Program-made: the position numbers and the translations under genes
The notes under the pieces: generated by a model
The model's database searches: none
What the model saw: only the letters and a program-made list of their open reading frames with translations
What the model was told of the DNA's origin: nothing
In this document: one piece after another, positions 35,367 to 46,400 of the stretch
Layout: every line of letters starts with the position of its first letter
Position numbering within the stretch: the stretch's first letter is position 1
DNA from: Hirsutella rhossiliensis
Taxonomy: Eukaryota > Ascomycota > Sordariomycetes > Hypocreales > Ophiocordycipitaceae
Reading direction: 5' to 3'
NCBI RefSeq assembly: GCF_020360975.1
Contig: NW_025408670.1
Location: 5,890,001-5,954,000, forward strand
DNA length: 64,000 bases

Positions 35367-36891
35367 CAGGTCTCCCCCCCGCCTCCCCTTGCTTTCCCTT
35401 CTCTTCTCTTCCCTTCCCGTCAGCTCGCACACAACGCGGGGCTTTCTGGTCGTCTAAACGACAGGACAGGCCAGGTGCGCCGGGATTGAGCAGCGATACC
35501 ACGGCCGCGATGCGCTCGGGAATAAATGCCGTGGCGAGAGGCGTTGACGGCTTTGGGCGCTGGAAATAACGACGTGTCGGGGCTTGGAGGGGGAGCCTGG
35601 AGTGCGGAGAGGGGAGGGGAATTAGGTTAATAGGCAGCCTGGAACTAGTGGTATTACTATTATTATTCGCCGAGGGAATGGAAGGGAGATGAAAAGGGAC
35701 GTTTAAGCGCTCGCCCCGCCAGACGCAGGCGAGAACGGCCTCGGGAAAAAGGAAAAAGGAAGACTGCACGAAATTTACAATATCCTTTACGCCGTACTGC
35801 CAGGGGAACACGCCACGGCTCGGTGGGACTTGGTCACAGCCCTTTGGCTGGTGCGAGCAGTTTTTGCTCACTAGTACTACCTCTAGGGGTCGCGGCATTC
35901 CAAACCCCTCCCTGGGTAGGTCCTCTCTGTACAGCACATGCTGGGCACATGCTGGGTACGGCGAGGGACTCGCAGATGCTGGCGCGAGCGGTATCGGGCC
36001 AGCGGATGCAGGCTTTGAAGATACTGCAACCACGATCCTGCACAAGTCCCCGCCAGGAGCCTCTTTCGCATGTCAAGCGTCACGAGCCGCGGTCACTCTC
36101 CGCTTCCCCGGGGCCATGTACATACATACGGTACAGGTTCATGCACAACAAGGTTGGAGGGGTTGACAATTGGCAAGTAAAACAAGGCTCGGTCCGCGTT
36201 AGTCAGTCATGGAATGCTGCTCCTCTTTTCCTTGTCTTGCCTCTGATTCGCGCTCCCTCGATTTCCTTCAGCGGCTACCGGCAATTGCACCTTGGCCGGC
36301 GATATCCGTCCGAGACTGCGCCGCATCGCCACCGCCAAGCACACGCTTCCTGCACGCGGCGTCTAGCCAGCCGCACTCAACCTACCGCCAAACGCCATGG
36401 CGCACCCGGCGGCATCTCCTCCGAGCCCCGAGATTCCCTTTTCCGTCAAACCCTGTCCTTGCCTTGCCGTTGCATAAGTCAAAAGGAGCGTGGGGGGCCG
36501 AATTGCCAAGCCACCCGGAGTCTAGGGTAGCCAGGAAGCTCGGCAGCGAATTGCTCTTTACATGCCTCACTCACTACCTACCTACAGGCAAAAGTCGAGA
36601 TCCTCGTTTTCCGCATGGCACAATGAATGCTCCATCGACGTACAGCACTGTCCCCGGCATCGGCAACCGATGGCTTGCGGACCTTGTCGAGCCCATCTGT
36701 TAGTTGGCGTCCCCTCATGAATCATAGATCGGCCGTGGTGGGGCAGTTCGGCAACCTCATGTGGCGTCGCAACCTCGACAAAGCTGCTGCTTGCCAACCA
36801 CACACATCCGGGGCCGCGCTCGCTCATGAGACTCCACCCCATTGTCGACCCACGTCCACGCCCGCTCGTTCGTCGCCTACGGCATCTCGTC
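35367..36891. other. Divergent intergenic region, 1.5 kb
   Basis: No gene is supported. It would contain the promoter of the second Zn2Cys6 factor and that of the FMN-binding protein. An ATG at 36826 is in frame with the latter and could extend it by 22 residues. Confidence 0.55.
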
Positions 36892-37698
36892 ATGGGCACC
36901 CCAGCGCTGTCCGAGGCTCCGTGGCGGTCCACCTTTCTGTCGCACGTCAGGCAGCAGGACTCTCCCGTCTTTGTCCTCAGCTCGCTCCACACTGCCGACC
37001 CGTCATCGTCGTCTCCGTCGGCCGCGCGCCGGGTGACGCCTCGGGCTCGCACCGTCGTCTTCCGCGGCATGTGGGCCGGTCTGCCTGTCAACCCCAAGAA
37101 CCCAGCCGAGCTCAACCCAGACGTCTACCAGACCCACCTGCCCACCCTCACCACCGACGCCCGCATGGACAAGACGCCCGAGCTCATGGCCTTGTCGGCC
37201 TCTGCGGGCCAGTCCGGCGGGGGCGGGCCCGTCGAGGCCGTCTTCTGGGTCGCCGCCGTCCAGACCCAATGGCGCCTCCGCGGGCGTGCGTACGTCATCG
37301 GTCCGGACATTAATTCCGAGCGCGCCGCATCTGTGCGGGACGCCCTGACGCCGTACATGCGCGGCACGGGGGCCGTCGGGCCCTGGAGCTGGAGCAGGGA
37401 GCTGACAGCGCACTTTGGCAACCTGAGTCCGCTGATGAGAGGCTCCTTCAAGAACCCGCCCCCCGGGACGCCCCTCGGCCGGAAGCCTGGGCAGGAGCAA
37501 GGGCCGAGCCTGGGGCAAAAGGTGGACGACCTCGAGGACAGCGTGGCAAGGAGCAACTTTCGCGTCGTCGTTATCGTGCCCGACGAGGTGGAAAGGCTGG
37601 ACCTGTCGGATCCGGAGAATGGCCGTCGCTGGAACTACAAGGCCAAAGACGGGACCGACGGCGCTGGGGCATGGGAGGTGACGGAGCTGTGGCCGTGA
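36892..37698 (+). CDS. Pyridoxamine 5'-phosphate oxidase-like FMN-binding protein (Alr4036 type)
   Basis: Single exon, 268 aa. The split-barrel signature APWRSTFLSHVRQQDSPVFVLSSLHT opens the fold, followed by RVTPRARTVVFRGMWAGLP, DARMDKTPEL, and VEAVFWVAAVQTQWRLRGRAYVIGPD, which match the Alr4036-type pyridoxamine-oxidase family. The C-terminal part (FRVVVIVPDEVERLDLSDPENGRRWNY) is the usual end. The enzyme class uses FMN; whether this one oxidises pyridoxamine phosphate is not known, since the true PNPOx active-site set is not evident. I chose ATG 36892 because the fold begins a few residues after it; the upstream in-frame ATG (36826) would add an Arg-rich leader that could be a presequence. 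Confidence 0.75.
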   Translation: MGTPALSEAPWRSTFLSHVRQQDSPVFVLSSLHTADPSSSSPSAARRVTPRARTVVFRGMWAGLPVNPKNPAELNPDVYQTHLPTLTTDARMDKTPELMALSASAGQSGGGGPVEAVFWVAAVQTQWRLRGRAYVIGPDINSERAASVRDALTPYMRGTGAVGPWSWSRELTAHFGNLSPLMRGSFKNPPPGTPLGRKPGQEQGPSLGQKVDDLEDSVARSNFRVVVIVPDEVERLDLSDPENGRRWNYKAKDGTDGAGAWEVTELWP

Positions 37699-39910
37699 GG
37701 GCCTTGGCCATCGTGACCAAGGGGCCTGGGGGGCTGTCATGTACTCGGGATCGCCGTCTGCGCCATACGAAACATGGCGTGGTTCAACACTGACTTTGGC
37801 CAGACCGCTGCTGGCGCTGCTTCATATTCTGCATGTCCAGCCCATGCGCCCGAGGTGTCAAGATGGCGGGTTAGCTCTTGAGAGGGATGGGCCAACTAGC
37901 CGACCGGCCCTCTCTGCCCCAAGGCCCAGAAGGCTCCAGGAAGTCGTTGGTCTGACAGACTTTCCGCGGCATTGGACACGTTTTCGCAGTTGAGCCCCCC
38001 CCCCGGTCTTTGGAGGCCAAAAAGCCAAGCTTTCCGTATGGGCCGCAGTGCCACCTCGAGCCAGGCGCAGACTCCTGCTGTACAGTACAATATGTACGTG
38101 TGTCCCTGACGCGCGCGTCGCGCTTTGTACGTTGTACGTGCACGACGGGCTCCGGGTCGCGATTGGATACGTTGCGACTGGACGGGAAGCCCCCTCGAGC
38201 CCGGGTGCATGTGACGGGTCGGGAAAGGCAGACGGACACTGCATGTCCTGCAAACTAAGCGTCTTCCCCACAGAGGCGATGCAGGCGACGCACATGTGCG
38301 AAGACTGATGTGCGGATGCATGATGCTGGCCAATGAGTTGTGCGAGAATTGTTAGGGCCAGCACGACGAGCAGCGGTAATTAAAGAGCGGTCAGGCCGGG
38401 CCAGGGATGCCATGTGGACAGCACATGTGGCCAGACGGCGAGCTGTCGCTGTCAACTGTCATGGCCGACTTGGCACGTGCATGCTGCTGCGGGATCGAGA
38501 ACTTGACACGCGTCTTTGCCCTGCCAACCTGCTGCTGGGCAGATGCAGGAAAAGGAGGCGGGAAAAAGCAGAGTCTAGGCCAGCGATAGGTCATCAGCGA
38601 TCATCATCAAACCAGACTCGAGGGCTCAGCTCGGGCACCGGGAGTCAATGTATCGGTACCCGGACAAGGCGAAGTGTTGGAGGCAGCACACAAGTCGCGC
38701 AATAATTAAGCGAAGGAACGCGGCCTCGGCCTCAGGCGTCTTACCCCAAGGGGCAAGGCGCGGGGCGGGGAACCGGCCTGTGGGGAGCCGGACGGAGATC
38801 GCCTCGGCTCTCTTGCCTCTTGGCATGCTGTACTCCGTAGTCAGTAGGGGTCCACGCCTTTGTACATACTGTACGGGCTTTCGGGGAGTACACGCGGGAG
38901 TACACGCGGCGAGGCCCTGAAGGGAAGCTCCGTGCGCCTTGCAGGTCCATGGAGACTTCAGCGTTGGCTCAAGCTGCAAACTCGCAGTGTCAAGACGCCA
39001 ATCTGCTTGGCGAGCCGACGTTGGGCTGCGCCGCATGTCAGCGAAAAAGAAATGAAGGCAACCGCGACGTTTGTCTGCTATGCATGCACCATCTGGCGCG
39101 ACGAGTTTCCGGGCAAGACCGTCGGACGATGAGCCAATGCTTGGTGACGTGGACTCACGCAGCACATGAACGACGGGCATGCTGAGGCTCGTCGTCGCGG
39201 CACGCCCCGGGCTGTACTGTAGAAGAAAAGAAAAGCACAGCTTAGTTGTAGGTCGGACGGTTGGCCAAGGAATCGTCAAATTACCACCGGCTCAGGCAGC
39301 CACGGCGGTTTGTTTATTTTCGTACATCTGCTGCCAACGGCCGGAGGTGCTGCACCCAACACGTGTGTGCGTGCCTCTGCGCAACACGCTGTTACGGAGC
39401 ATGTGCATGGCGGTGCTTGATGGCCGTTGCAAGTCCTGCAAGCCGGGCCACTGTCATTTGTCGAGGCCCGGCGAGCATTGGTCAGGAGGACAGAGCGTCC
39501 GTCTGGCAGACGATTGAGGCCGCAGAGGAGAACCATGGGCCCCCATGCTCACGGACGACATACTGTACAGTACGGTAATTACCTACCTACCTTACTTACA
39601 TTATGAACACAGTACTACAGGTACCTTGCTACCTACCTGGATAAGTACAGTACCTCTGTGGACTGTCAAAAAATCTCCAGTCTCCGGCCTTTTTGTCGCC
39701 CCATGGATTGAGAAATCATGCCGTGTCTAAAACCTTATTCGCGCCAGTCTCTCCCCGGAGACGCGGGCAGATCAATCAAGCCTGCCGAGGATCGAGAAGA
39801 AGAAACGGCCAGAGACAAGGACGGATGGTGTCTTGGACGTGCCTTGTATCTCGTCGGGTAAGACGGGCCCGGGGCAGATGGCGCCAACAGCCCGAGCCCA
39901 GACTCTTCTG

Positions 39911-40005
39911 TACCTGTCTTTGGGTACCTGTCTTGGGTGCCTGTCTTGGGTTATCTACCGTACCTAGATAGGCACTTACCTGTCTTGGGTACCTGTCTTG
40001 GTGTC
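39911..40005. repeat. Interspersed tandem repeat of TACCTGTCTTGGGT
   Basis: Copies begin near 39911, 39925, 39939, 39978 and 39992, with one- or two-base differences; the third and fourth are separated by a 25-base non-repeat segment. Confidence 0.8.
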
Positions 40006-40010
40006 GAGGC

Positions 40011-40040
40011 TACCTACCTACCTACCTACCTAGGTAGGTA
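40011..40040. repeat. (CTAC)n array ending in an 18-bp perfect palindrome
   Basis: Five TACC units run into TAGGTAGGTA; TACCTACCTAGGTAGGTA at 40023-40040 equals its own reverse complement. Similar TACCTACC stretches occur nearby at 39581-39595 and 39629-39637. Confidence 0.85.
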
Positions 40041-41154
40041 TTCACAGGCTCACAGCACACTGTACAACCTGTACAACCGTCGTCAACCCACTCTCGCGAG
40101 ACAGAACAGAGCTGCGGTTTGTTCTGATGGGTTTGATGCCACGTCGACGGACATCAAACGTGCCACGATGATGTGTAACACAGTATCCGCGGAGTAGGCC
40201 ACGGACCATCCACACGCAACGTGCCTCTGCGTAAACCCGAAGCGAATGAAATGGGAAATGCCTGCATACTCGTGTCACCTCGAGCGTCTTATGCACCTCC
40301 ACACCAACCACGACGCCGACATGAGCAGCTCCTACTACTAATCTCTCGCCCTCTGCAGACAACAAGACACGACTAATAAAGGCTCTGAGAAGATTATTAA
40401 ACCTCCCCCCCCTCCTCCCTTAGCACGGCATCTCAAAAAGCCCCCCACCCGACCCCGCACAGCAACGACGAGCTGCTGCTACCCGACCCCGACCTCACCT
40501 CACCTCACCTTAGCCTCTCTTTCTCCCCAGCTCAAATCTCCTCCCTTTCCCCTCTGCACCCTCGGCGCTAATTAACGGGAGCCAGCCGCCGCCTCCTTTG
40601 GCCCCCGTCCATTCATCACCGATTCCTCTAGTCCTGCAATCGCCATCAAACCCCCCCACCTCGCCAACGGCCTTCGCACGACTCCTGCTTTGGCCCATCA
40701 ACCGGCCCGGACACCGGCATCCTGCAGTAACCCGGCCTCCCCTTGTCCTTGACGAAGCCGGCCCTTGCCGTGCATACGCATCGCAGTCCCGTCACCCCTG
40801 CGAACCCGACTCGGCACCTGCTGGTCCTTTTCATTTGCCGCTGCATCCTCCCGCTGTCGCCTCCCATACAATTCTCGCCACGATACTCACTCGGGCCGCC
40901 ACTGCGTGTGCCGAGACAGCAGCGTCGCTACCCATAAAGCAACCTCCGTCCGCTCATCCATCTCGCAAAGCGCCTAATTCGTTCCCATCCCGCGATTGCT
41001 CCCTGCCCGCCGCCTACCTTCTTATCCGCCGCTTTGACGTCTTGCTTCTCCATCCCCGCCCCTCGATGTCAGCCTCTCGGGTGCCGACCGCCTAAAGTCC
41101 CGCCCCCATCTCCTACCCAAGACGGCGCTCCTGGTGGAGGATGACTCTCGCGAC

Positions 41155-42363
41155 ATGGCCATGGACGCGCTCAAGAATCTCGTCAATAAGATCCCCGACT
41201 GGCTGAAGCGCCTCGATGACTTGAGCGGCCAGATCGACCGCCGCCAGGCCGAGCTAGCTGCCCTCAATCACGAACAACGGCCGTCGAGCACCGGCTCCAG
41301 GTCCCTGAGGAACAAGGGGTCTGCTGAGTCGCTCAAACCAAAAGACGACGGCCCTTTGCACACCGATTTCGATATTGCACCGCTGCCGGGCCGCGCTGAA
41401 CACGCTCAACATGCCCACGAACCTGTCACCGTGCAGGCCGAGCAGGCGCTGCCGGTAAGCCCCGAGAGAGCGACCCGACTGGCGCTGCACAAAAAGGCAC
41501 GAGATGCCGTCGTGGCCGCCCACTCGCGCGCCTTGGCCCAATCCAAGAGTAGGCGGAGGTCTACCTCGATTATCTCAGCCGAGGGTGCGCCCCCAACCTA
41601 TCGCACGCGAAGCCTGATCATCGTGTATTACGACAGCTATGTCCAGGGATTCTTTGATGAATTGGTGAGATTTACCTCCTCCGGCAGAAACCTGCTGCGA
41701 AAGGCAAGAATGGCAGCCAAGGTGGCCCAGATCAAGCGCATGGCCGAGCTGGAAATGCAAGATGACGACAACGGCAGCGGCGACGACAAGACGGCCTCCG
41801 ACTCGCTGCCATCCCTGAGGTACATGAGTACCCGCCGGCTGGGCGTCATGTCCGCAATCCGGAGGCCGGAGCTCGGCGGCGCGGGCGACGATCAACCCCC
41901 GGATATTTTTGAGTGCCTTGACAAGAGTCTCGAGTTTGTGCAGAGCACCTGTGAGCACGGCGCCCACCAATTTCTGAGAGAGGCCGACTGCAACGACGAG
42001 ATCAAAAAGATCCAAGCAAGGATGACCGAGGTGTTGAAGGCGGCAGAAAAGGAGATGGAGCGCGTCCAACGCGAAGATCCAGAGCTGGCCAAGGAAACCG
42101 GGGACGTGGGCAGAGCCCGAGCTCGGCGTCCCATCAGCATCAGGAGGGAACTGGCTGTCGGACTGAAGGGTGACGCTGAGCCGGAGAAAGACCCCCACGC
42201 AACCTCGGAGGTGTCCCGGGCGGATCACAACAGGAACAACGTCGTTGAGGCCCTGAACCCGCCTGAAGTCGACACGAGCGAGGAGCCAGACGAAGGCATC
42301 GATGTGATGCTCCCGAAGCTTCAATACCGATCGACTCGGTATATGCGCACCCGAGCTGGCTGA
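41155..42363 (+). CDS. Unknown 402-aa protein
   Basis: Single exon from ATG 41155 (MAMDALKNLVNKIPDWLKRLDDLSGQI). I do not recognise the family. The N-terminus is a probable amphipathic helix with coiled-coil character (residues 1-40), then a disordered Ser-rich stretch (RPSSTGSRSLRNKGSAESL), a basic patch (SKSRRRSTSII), and a compact central region (TRSLIIVYYDSYVQGFFDELVRFTSSGRNLLRKARMAAKV, residues about 155-200) that looks folded. A second helical segment spans about 260-320 (FECLDKSLEFVQSTCEHGAHQFLREADC then KKIQARMTEVLKAAEKEMERVQ). The C-terminus is acidic then basic (YRSTRYMRTRAG). Nothing indicates a signal peptide or membrane span. Lineage-restricted distribution is my guess. Confidence 0.7.
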   Translation: MAMDALKNLVNKIPDWLKRLDDLSGQIDRRQAELAALNHEQRPSSTGSRSLRNKGSAESLKPKDDGPLHTDFDIAPLPGRAEHAQHAHEPVTVQAEQALPVSPERATRLALHKKARDAVVAAHSRALAQSKSRRRSTSIISAEGAPPTYRTRSLIIVYYDSYVQGFFDELVRFTSSGRNLLRKARMAAKVAQIKRMAELEMQDDDNGSGDDKTASDSLPSLRYMSTRRLGVMSAIRRPELGGAGDDQPPDIFECLDKSLEFVQSTCEHGAHQFLREADCNDEIKKIQARMTEVLKAAEKEMERVQREDPELAKETGDVGRARARRPISIRRELAVGLKGDAEPEKDPHATSEVSRADHNRNNVVEALNPPEVDTSEEPDEGIDVMLPKLQYRSTRYMRTRAG

Positions 42364-43427
42364 CTCTAGCGGTCTCCAAGGATATGAGCCAACAGTTTTC
42401 ACGGCCATCATGGTCATCGTCGTCGCGACCAAAAAATCTTCATGATTCACAGTCAAGTCATCGAGGTGCGCGGCCGTCTATCAAACTTCTATCTGACTCA
42501 ATTTTATCGGAAACTCTCGAGAAAACGAACACAGGAGGGCGTCCATTGCCGGGTTGAAGCATGGCTAGGCGAGCCGCGGGACAGAACAGCGTGGACTTGA
42601 GCCAGACACATGCCGGTAGCCCTGATTTAGGCTACTTGGTGCCTCGCATGTGCGGCGTGATGCGTTGACCACAGGACCGCAACTTGCGTGAAGTGCAGGC
42701 TGGGTTGAGACTGCTGGAGAAGGGACGAAAGCGAGCCAAGAAGAGCGCGAGGTCTTCTATTTACTAATTGCATAGCGACAAGGAAATTTGAGATTCAATC
42801 TATCTGAACGGCCAAGGGCACAATGCTTTTGATGACAGCGTTGACAAGGAAAGCATACCGGGAGGAGCATCGTGTATGCCTAATGCGGGCTGGGTCAGCT
42901 ATAGGGGATAATATATATATATGTCTCTGGGCTACGTCAATATCATCTTGGATACTATAATAGGAGCAAGCAAATGGAGCGTGTATCGTCTTCGTTGATG
43001 GTTTGACAGGACCTGCTATCGCACTGTAAACGCATTACGAGGTACTTTGTACATTGAGCTCCGTACCCCTGTACATACCCGCAAATGTCAACCAATGGAA
43101 AGAGACGAGTCTAAGGGGCCACAGGGCCAATGGGGTCCCTCGACAGCCAGCCCACCACGTGCCGTCTAGGTACTTTGTTCTTGGTACAAGAGCCCATCGA
43201 CAGCGACACCGTAGATGCCCTCGAATCAACCTCAAGGGCACTCTTCAAATCAACTCCCGGAGCCTCGAGGCCCACTCGCTCAACGCAGTCACGAACCCTA
43301 AGGCGAATCACCCCAGTTGTTGAGCCCCGCATATCGTGCTTCACGATGACGGAGGACGCCTCTCGGTCGGAGCCATAGCTGCCACTGCGAATGCGGCTTC
43401 CTGCGCCTTCGTCCACCAGCAGCAGCC
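42364..43427. other. Intergenic, AT-richer
   Basis: 1.06 kb between the unknown 402-aa gene and VPS15. It is AT-richer than its surroundings, with ATAATATATATATATG at about 42,908-42,923. No gene is supported. The promoter of VPS15 lies in the right part. Confidence 0.6.
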
Positions 43428-46400
43428 ATGGGCCAAGGATTCTCCCTCGCGACGCCGTCGGCCGGCTCGGCCGGCATAGACATCGCACAGCTCCAAGACG
43501 TTCAGTATGAGAGGAGCATCGGGAATGCGCGCTTCATGAAGAGCATCCGCGGCCGCCACGAAAACGGTGTTGTGCTCGTCAAGGTGCTCGTCAAGCCGTT
43601 TGCCGAGGTCAACCTCGAGGAATACAAGCAGCAGATCATCAGTGAGTGCTCGTTCCTACGTCCTCATCCCCGGTACACGTCATGCTAACGCGCTGTCAGA
43701 GCAGCGCAAGGCTCTGGCCGATGTTCCCAACGCTCTCGGCTTCCAGCGCATCGTCGAAACCGAGACCAACGGGTATCTCTTGCGCCAGTTTCAGTACAAC
43801 TCCCTTTACGACCGGCTGAGCACTCGGCCGTTTCTAGAAGATATCGAGAAGAAGTGGCTTGCCTTTCAGCTGCTGTGCGCCCTGCGAGACTGCCACGCCC
43901 GAGACGTCTACCACGGCGACATCAAGGCCCAGAACGTCCTCGTCACGTCCTGGAACTGGCTATACCTGACAGACTTCTCGTCGCCCTACAAGCCAGTCCT
44001 CTTGCCCGACGATAACCCGGGCGATTTCTCATACTTCTTCGACACTTCGGGGAGGCGCACCTGCTACCTCGCCCCCGAACGCTTCTACGCCGCGGGCGAA
44101 GGCCCTCCACCCAGGGCTGAGATGACCTGGGCCATGGACATCTTCAGCGCAGGCTGTGTCATTGCGCAAATGTTCCTGGAGTCGGAACTCTTCAGCCTCG
44201 CTCAGCTGTACAAGTATCGCCGTGGCGAGTACGACCCAGTCATTACGCACCTGAGCGTTATCTCGGACAAGGACGTCAGGGACATGATTGCGCACATGAT
44301 TCAGCTCGATCCCGAGAAGCGCTACTCGGCAGACCAGTACCTCGAGTTTTGGAAGGGAAAAGTGTTTCCGTCCTACTTTTACAACTTCCTGCATCAGTAC
44401 ATGGAGCTGATCACCGACCCCTCCTCGGGCATCAACCCCATGTCCGGGTCTCTGAAGAACATGGGCGAGTCTGATGACCGGATAGATCGCGTATATAACG
44501 ATTTTGACAAAATATCCTACTTCCTCGGTTACCAGCCCGACAAGCGGTCTTCGGGACCGGCGCTGTCGCCCCCACGCCTCGGTCTTGGCCACTTTCCCGT
44601 CCGTCTGAGCATCGCCAGCCACGAGCTGTCCGTTTCTGCAGACCTTGAGCCCCCGGAGGACGACGGCACCCTCATCTTTCTTACCCTCATTGTTTCGTCC
44701 ATACGCACAACGGCCCGGGCATCCTCGAGAGTCAGAGCCTGTGACGTCTTGTTGGCGTTCGCCGAGAGGTTAACCGACGAGGCCAAACTGGACAGGGTCC
44801 TACCGTATCTCATGACGCTATTGCGCTGGGAGGAGACAGACATTGTCGTTGTATCCGCCATCCGCACCATCACCCAGCTTCTGCAGCTTGTCCGCATGCC
44901 AACCCCCATCAATTCGCACGTTGTCGTCGAGTACGTGCTGCCACGGATGGAAATCGCGCTGGGGTCGAGGTCCCGCACTGCGAGCCCGCTGGTTCGAGCG
45001 ACATATGCCTCGTGCTTAGGAAGCCTAGCCTCGACGGGCCAGCGTTTCCTTGAAATCGCCTCCAGCCTCAGGGCAGATGGCTCCATGCCCGTTGCGGACC
45101 CCGAGGTGGAGCCCGGGGCCGATGCCGAGGCAAACTTCGAAAGCGTCTTTGACAATGCCGGCAGAGAGCTGTTTGAAACTTTGGAAAGCCACACGAAGCA
45201 GCTCGTTGAGGACCCAGACGTCCACGTACGCCGTGCGTTTCTAGCATCAGTGCCAGAACTATGCATGTTCTTTCAGGAACACTCCAACGACATCCTGCTC
45301 ACGCACCTCAACACCTACCTCAACGATCGCGACTGGACTTTAAAGTGCGCATTCTTCGACACCGTGGTTGGCATCGCGACCTTCATCGGGAGCACGAGCC
45401 TCGAGGAATTCATGCTCCCGCTCATGGTGCAAGCCCTGGCGGATGCCGAGGAGTTTGTGGTGCAAGCCGCGCTGCAATCTCTTGCCCAGCTCGCCGGCCT
45501 AGGCCTCTTATCGAGATCCAAAATATGGGAACTGACAGATCTCGTCGGCAGACTGACGATGCATCCCAACATATGGATACGAGAAGCCTCAGCACAGTTC
45601 TTATCCATGTCTGCCAAGTTCCTGGCCTCGTCGGACGTCAGGTGTATCTTGATGCCGCTGATGAAGCAGTTTCTTAGAGTGACGACACTTGCTGACTTGT
45701 CCGAATTGGCCATTCTAGACTGCCTCAAGAAGCCCCTCTCCCGCGCAGTGTTTGAACAGGCCATGACCTGGGCTACGCAGACGGATAGAGGAATGTTCTG
45801 GAAGTCGTTGTCAAGGGCTCGGTCCTTGACCCTCGGGTCATCTGGGGGACTGGCCGCTCGATCGTCTCAAGATGTGGACGCCAGTTCCTTGAGCAAAATC
45901 ACTCGCAATGAAGAAGATGAGCAGTGGCTCGAGAAGCTGAGGAACCTTGGCCTGAAGCCCGAGGACGAACCGAAGCTCCTGGCTCTTCGAGAGTACATTT
46001 GGCGGATGAGCCGGACCAAGTCGCGAGACTCTGCGGCTGGAGAAGTGGGCATGCCGACTGGGCTCGTCTCTTTGAAGTCGCTCGGCGTCACACCACAGAC
46101 AGTGTTCTTCAACGATGCGCCCCTCAGGGACTCGTCCCTTGAGCCGGATCTAGACTCACCCGTCGGTCCCTACACCATTGCAGACGCACTGCAGGACGCC
46201 TCAATGACGCTCGGTGACTCTGTCAGCAAGAGGAGGAGGGCGGCATTGAACAATCACATGAACAGGGTCCACAGCGTTGGTCCTCGGCCATCTCGGACTA
46301 CGACACGTCTCTTGTCGCCAGAGGGCAGCGAAAGAGCTGGCTCGAGGCAGCCGAGGCGGGGTTCGTCAATCAACCGTGGTGGCGGCTCTGGCGATGATGA

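Larger units (their letters stand above)
37699..41154. other. 3.5-kb gene desert with small tandem repeats
   Basis: No gene is supported. All frames are short, overlapping and without motifs. Notable content: repeated GTAC-type half palindromes, GAGTACACGCGG repeated near 38,885-38,910, five copies of a TACCTGTCTTGGGT unit, and a CTAC array ending in an 18-bp palindrome. From about 40,390 to 41,154 the sequence becomes C/T-rich, consistent with the promoter and long leader of the 402-aa gene. Confidence 0.6.
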
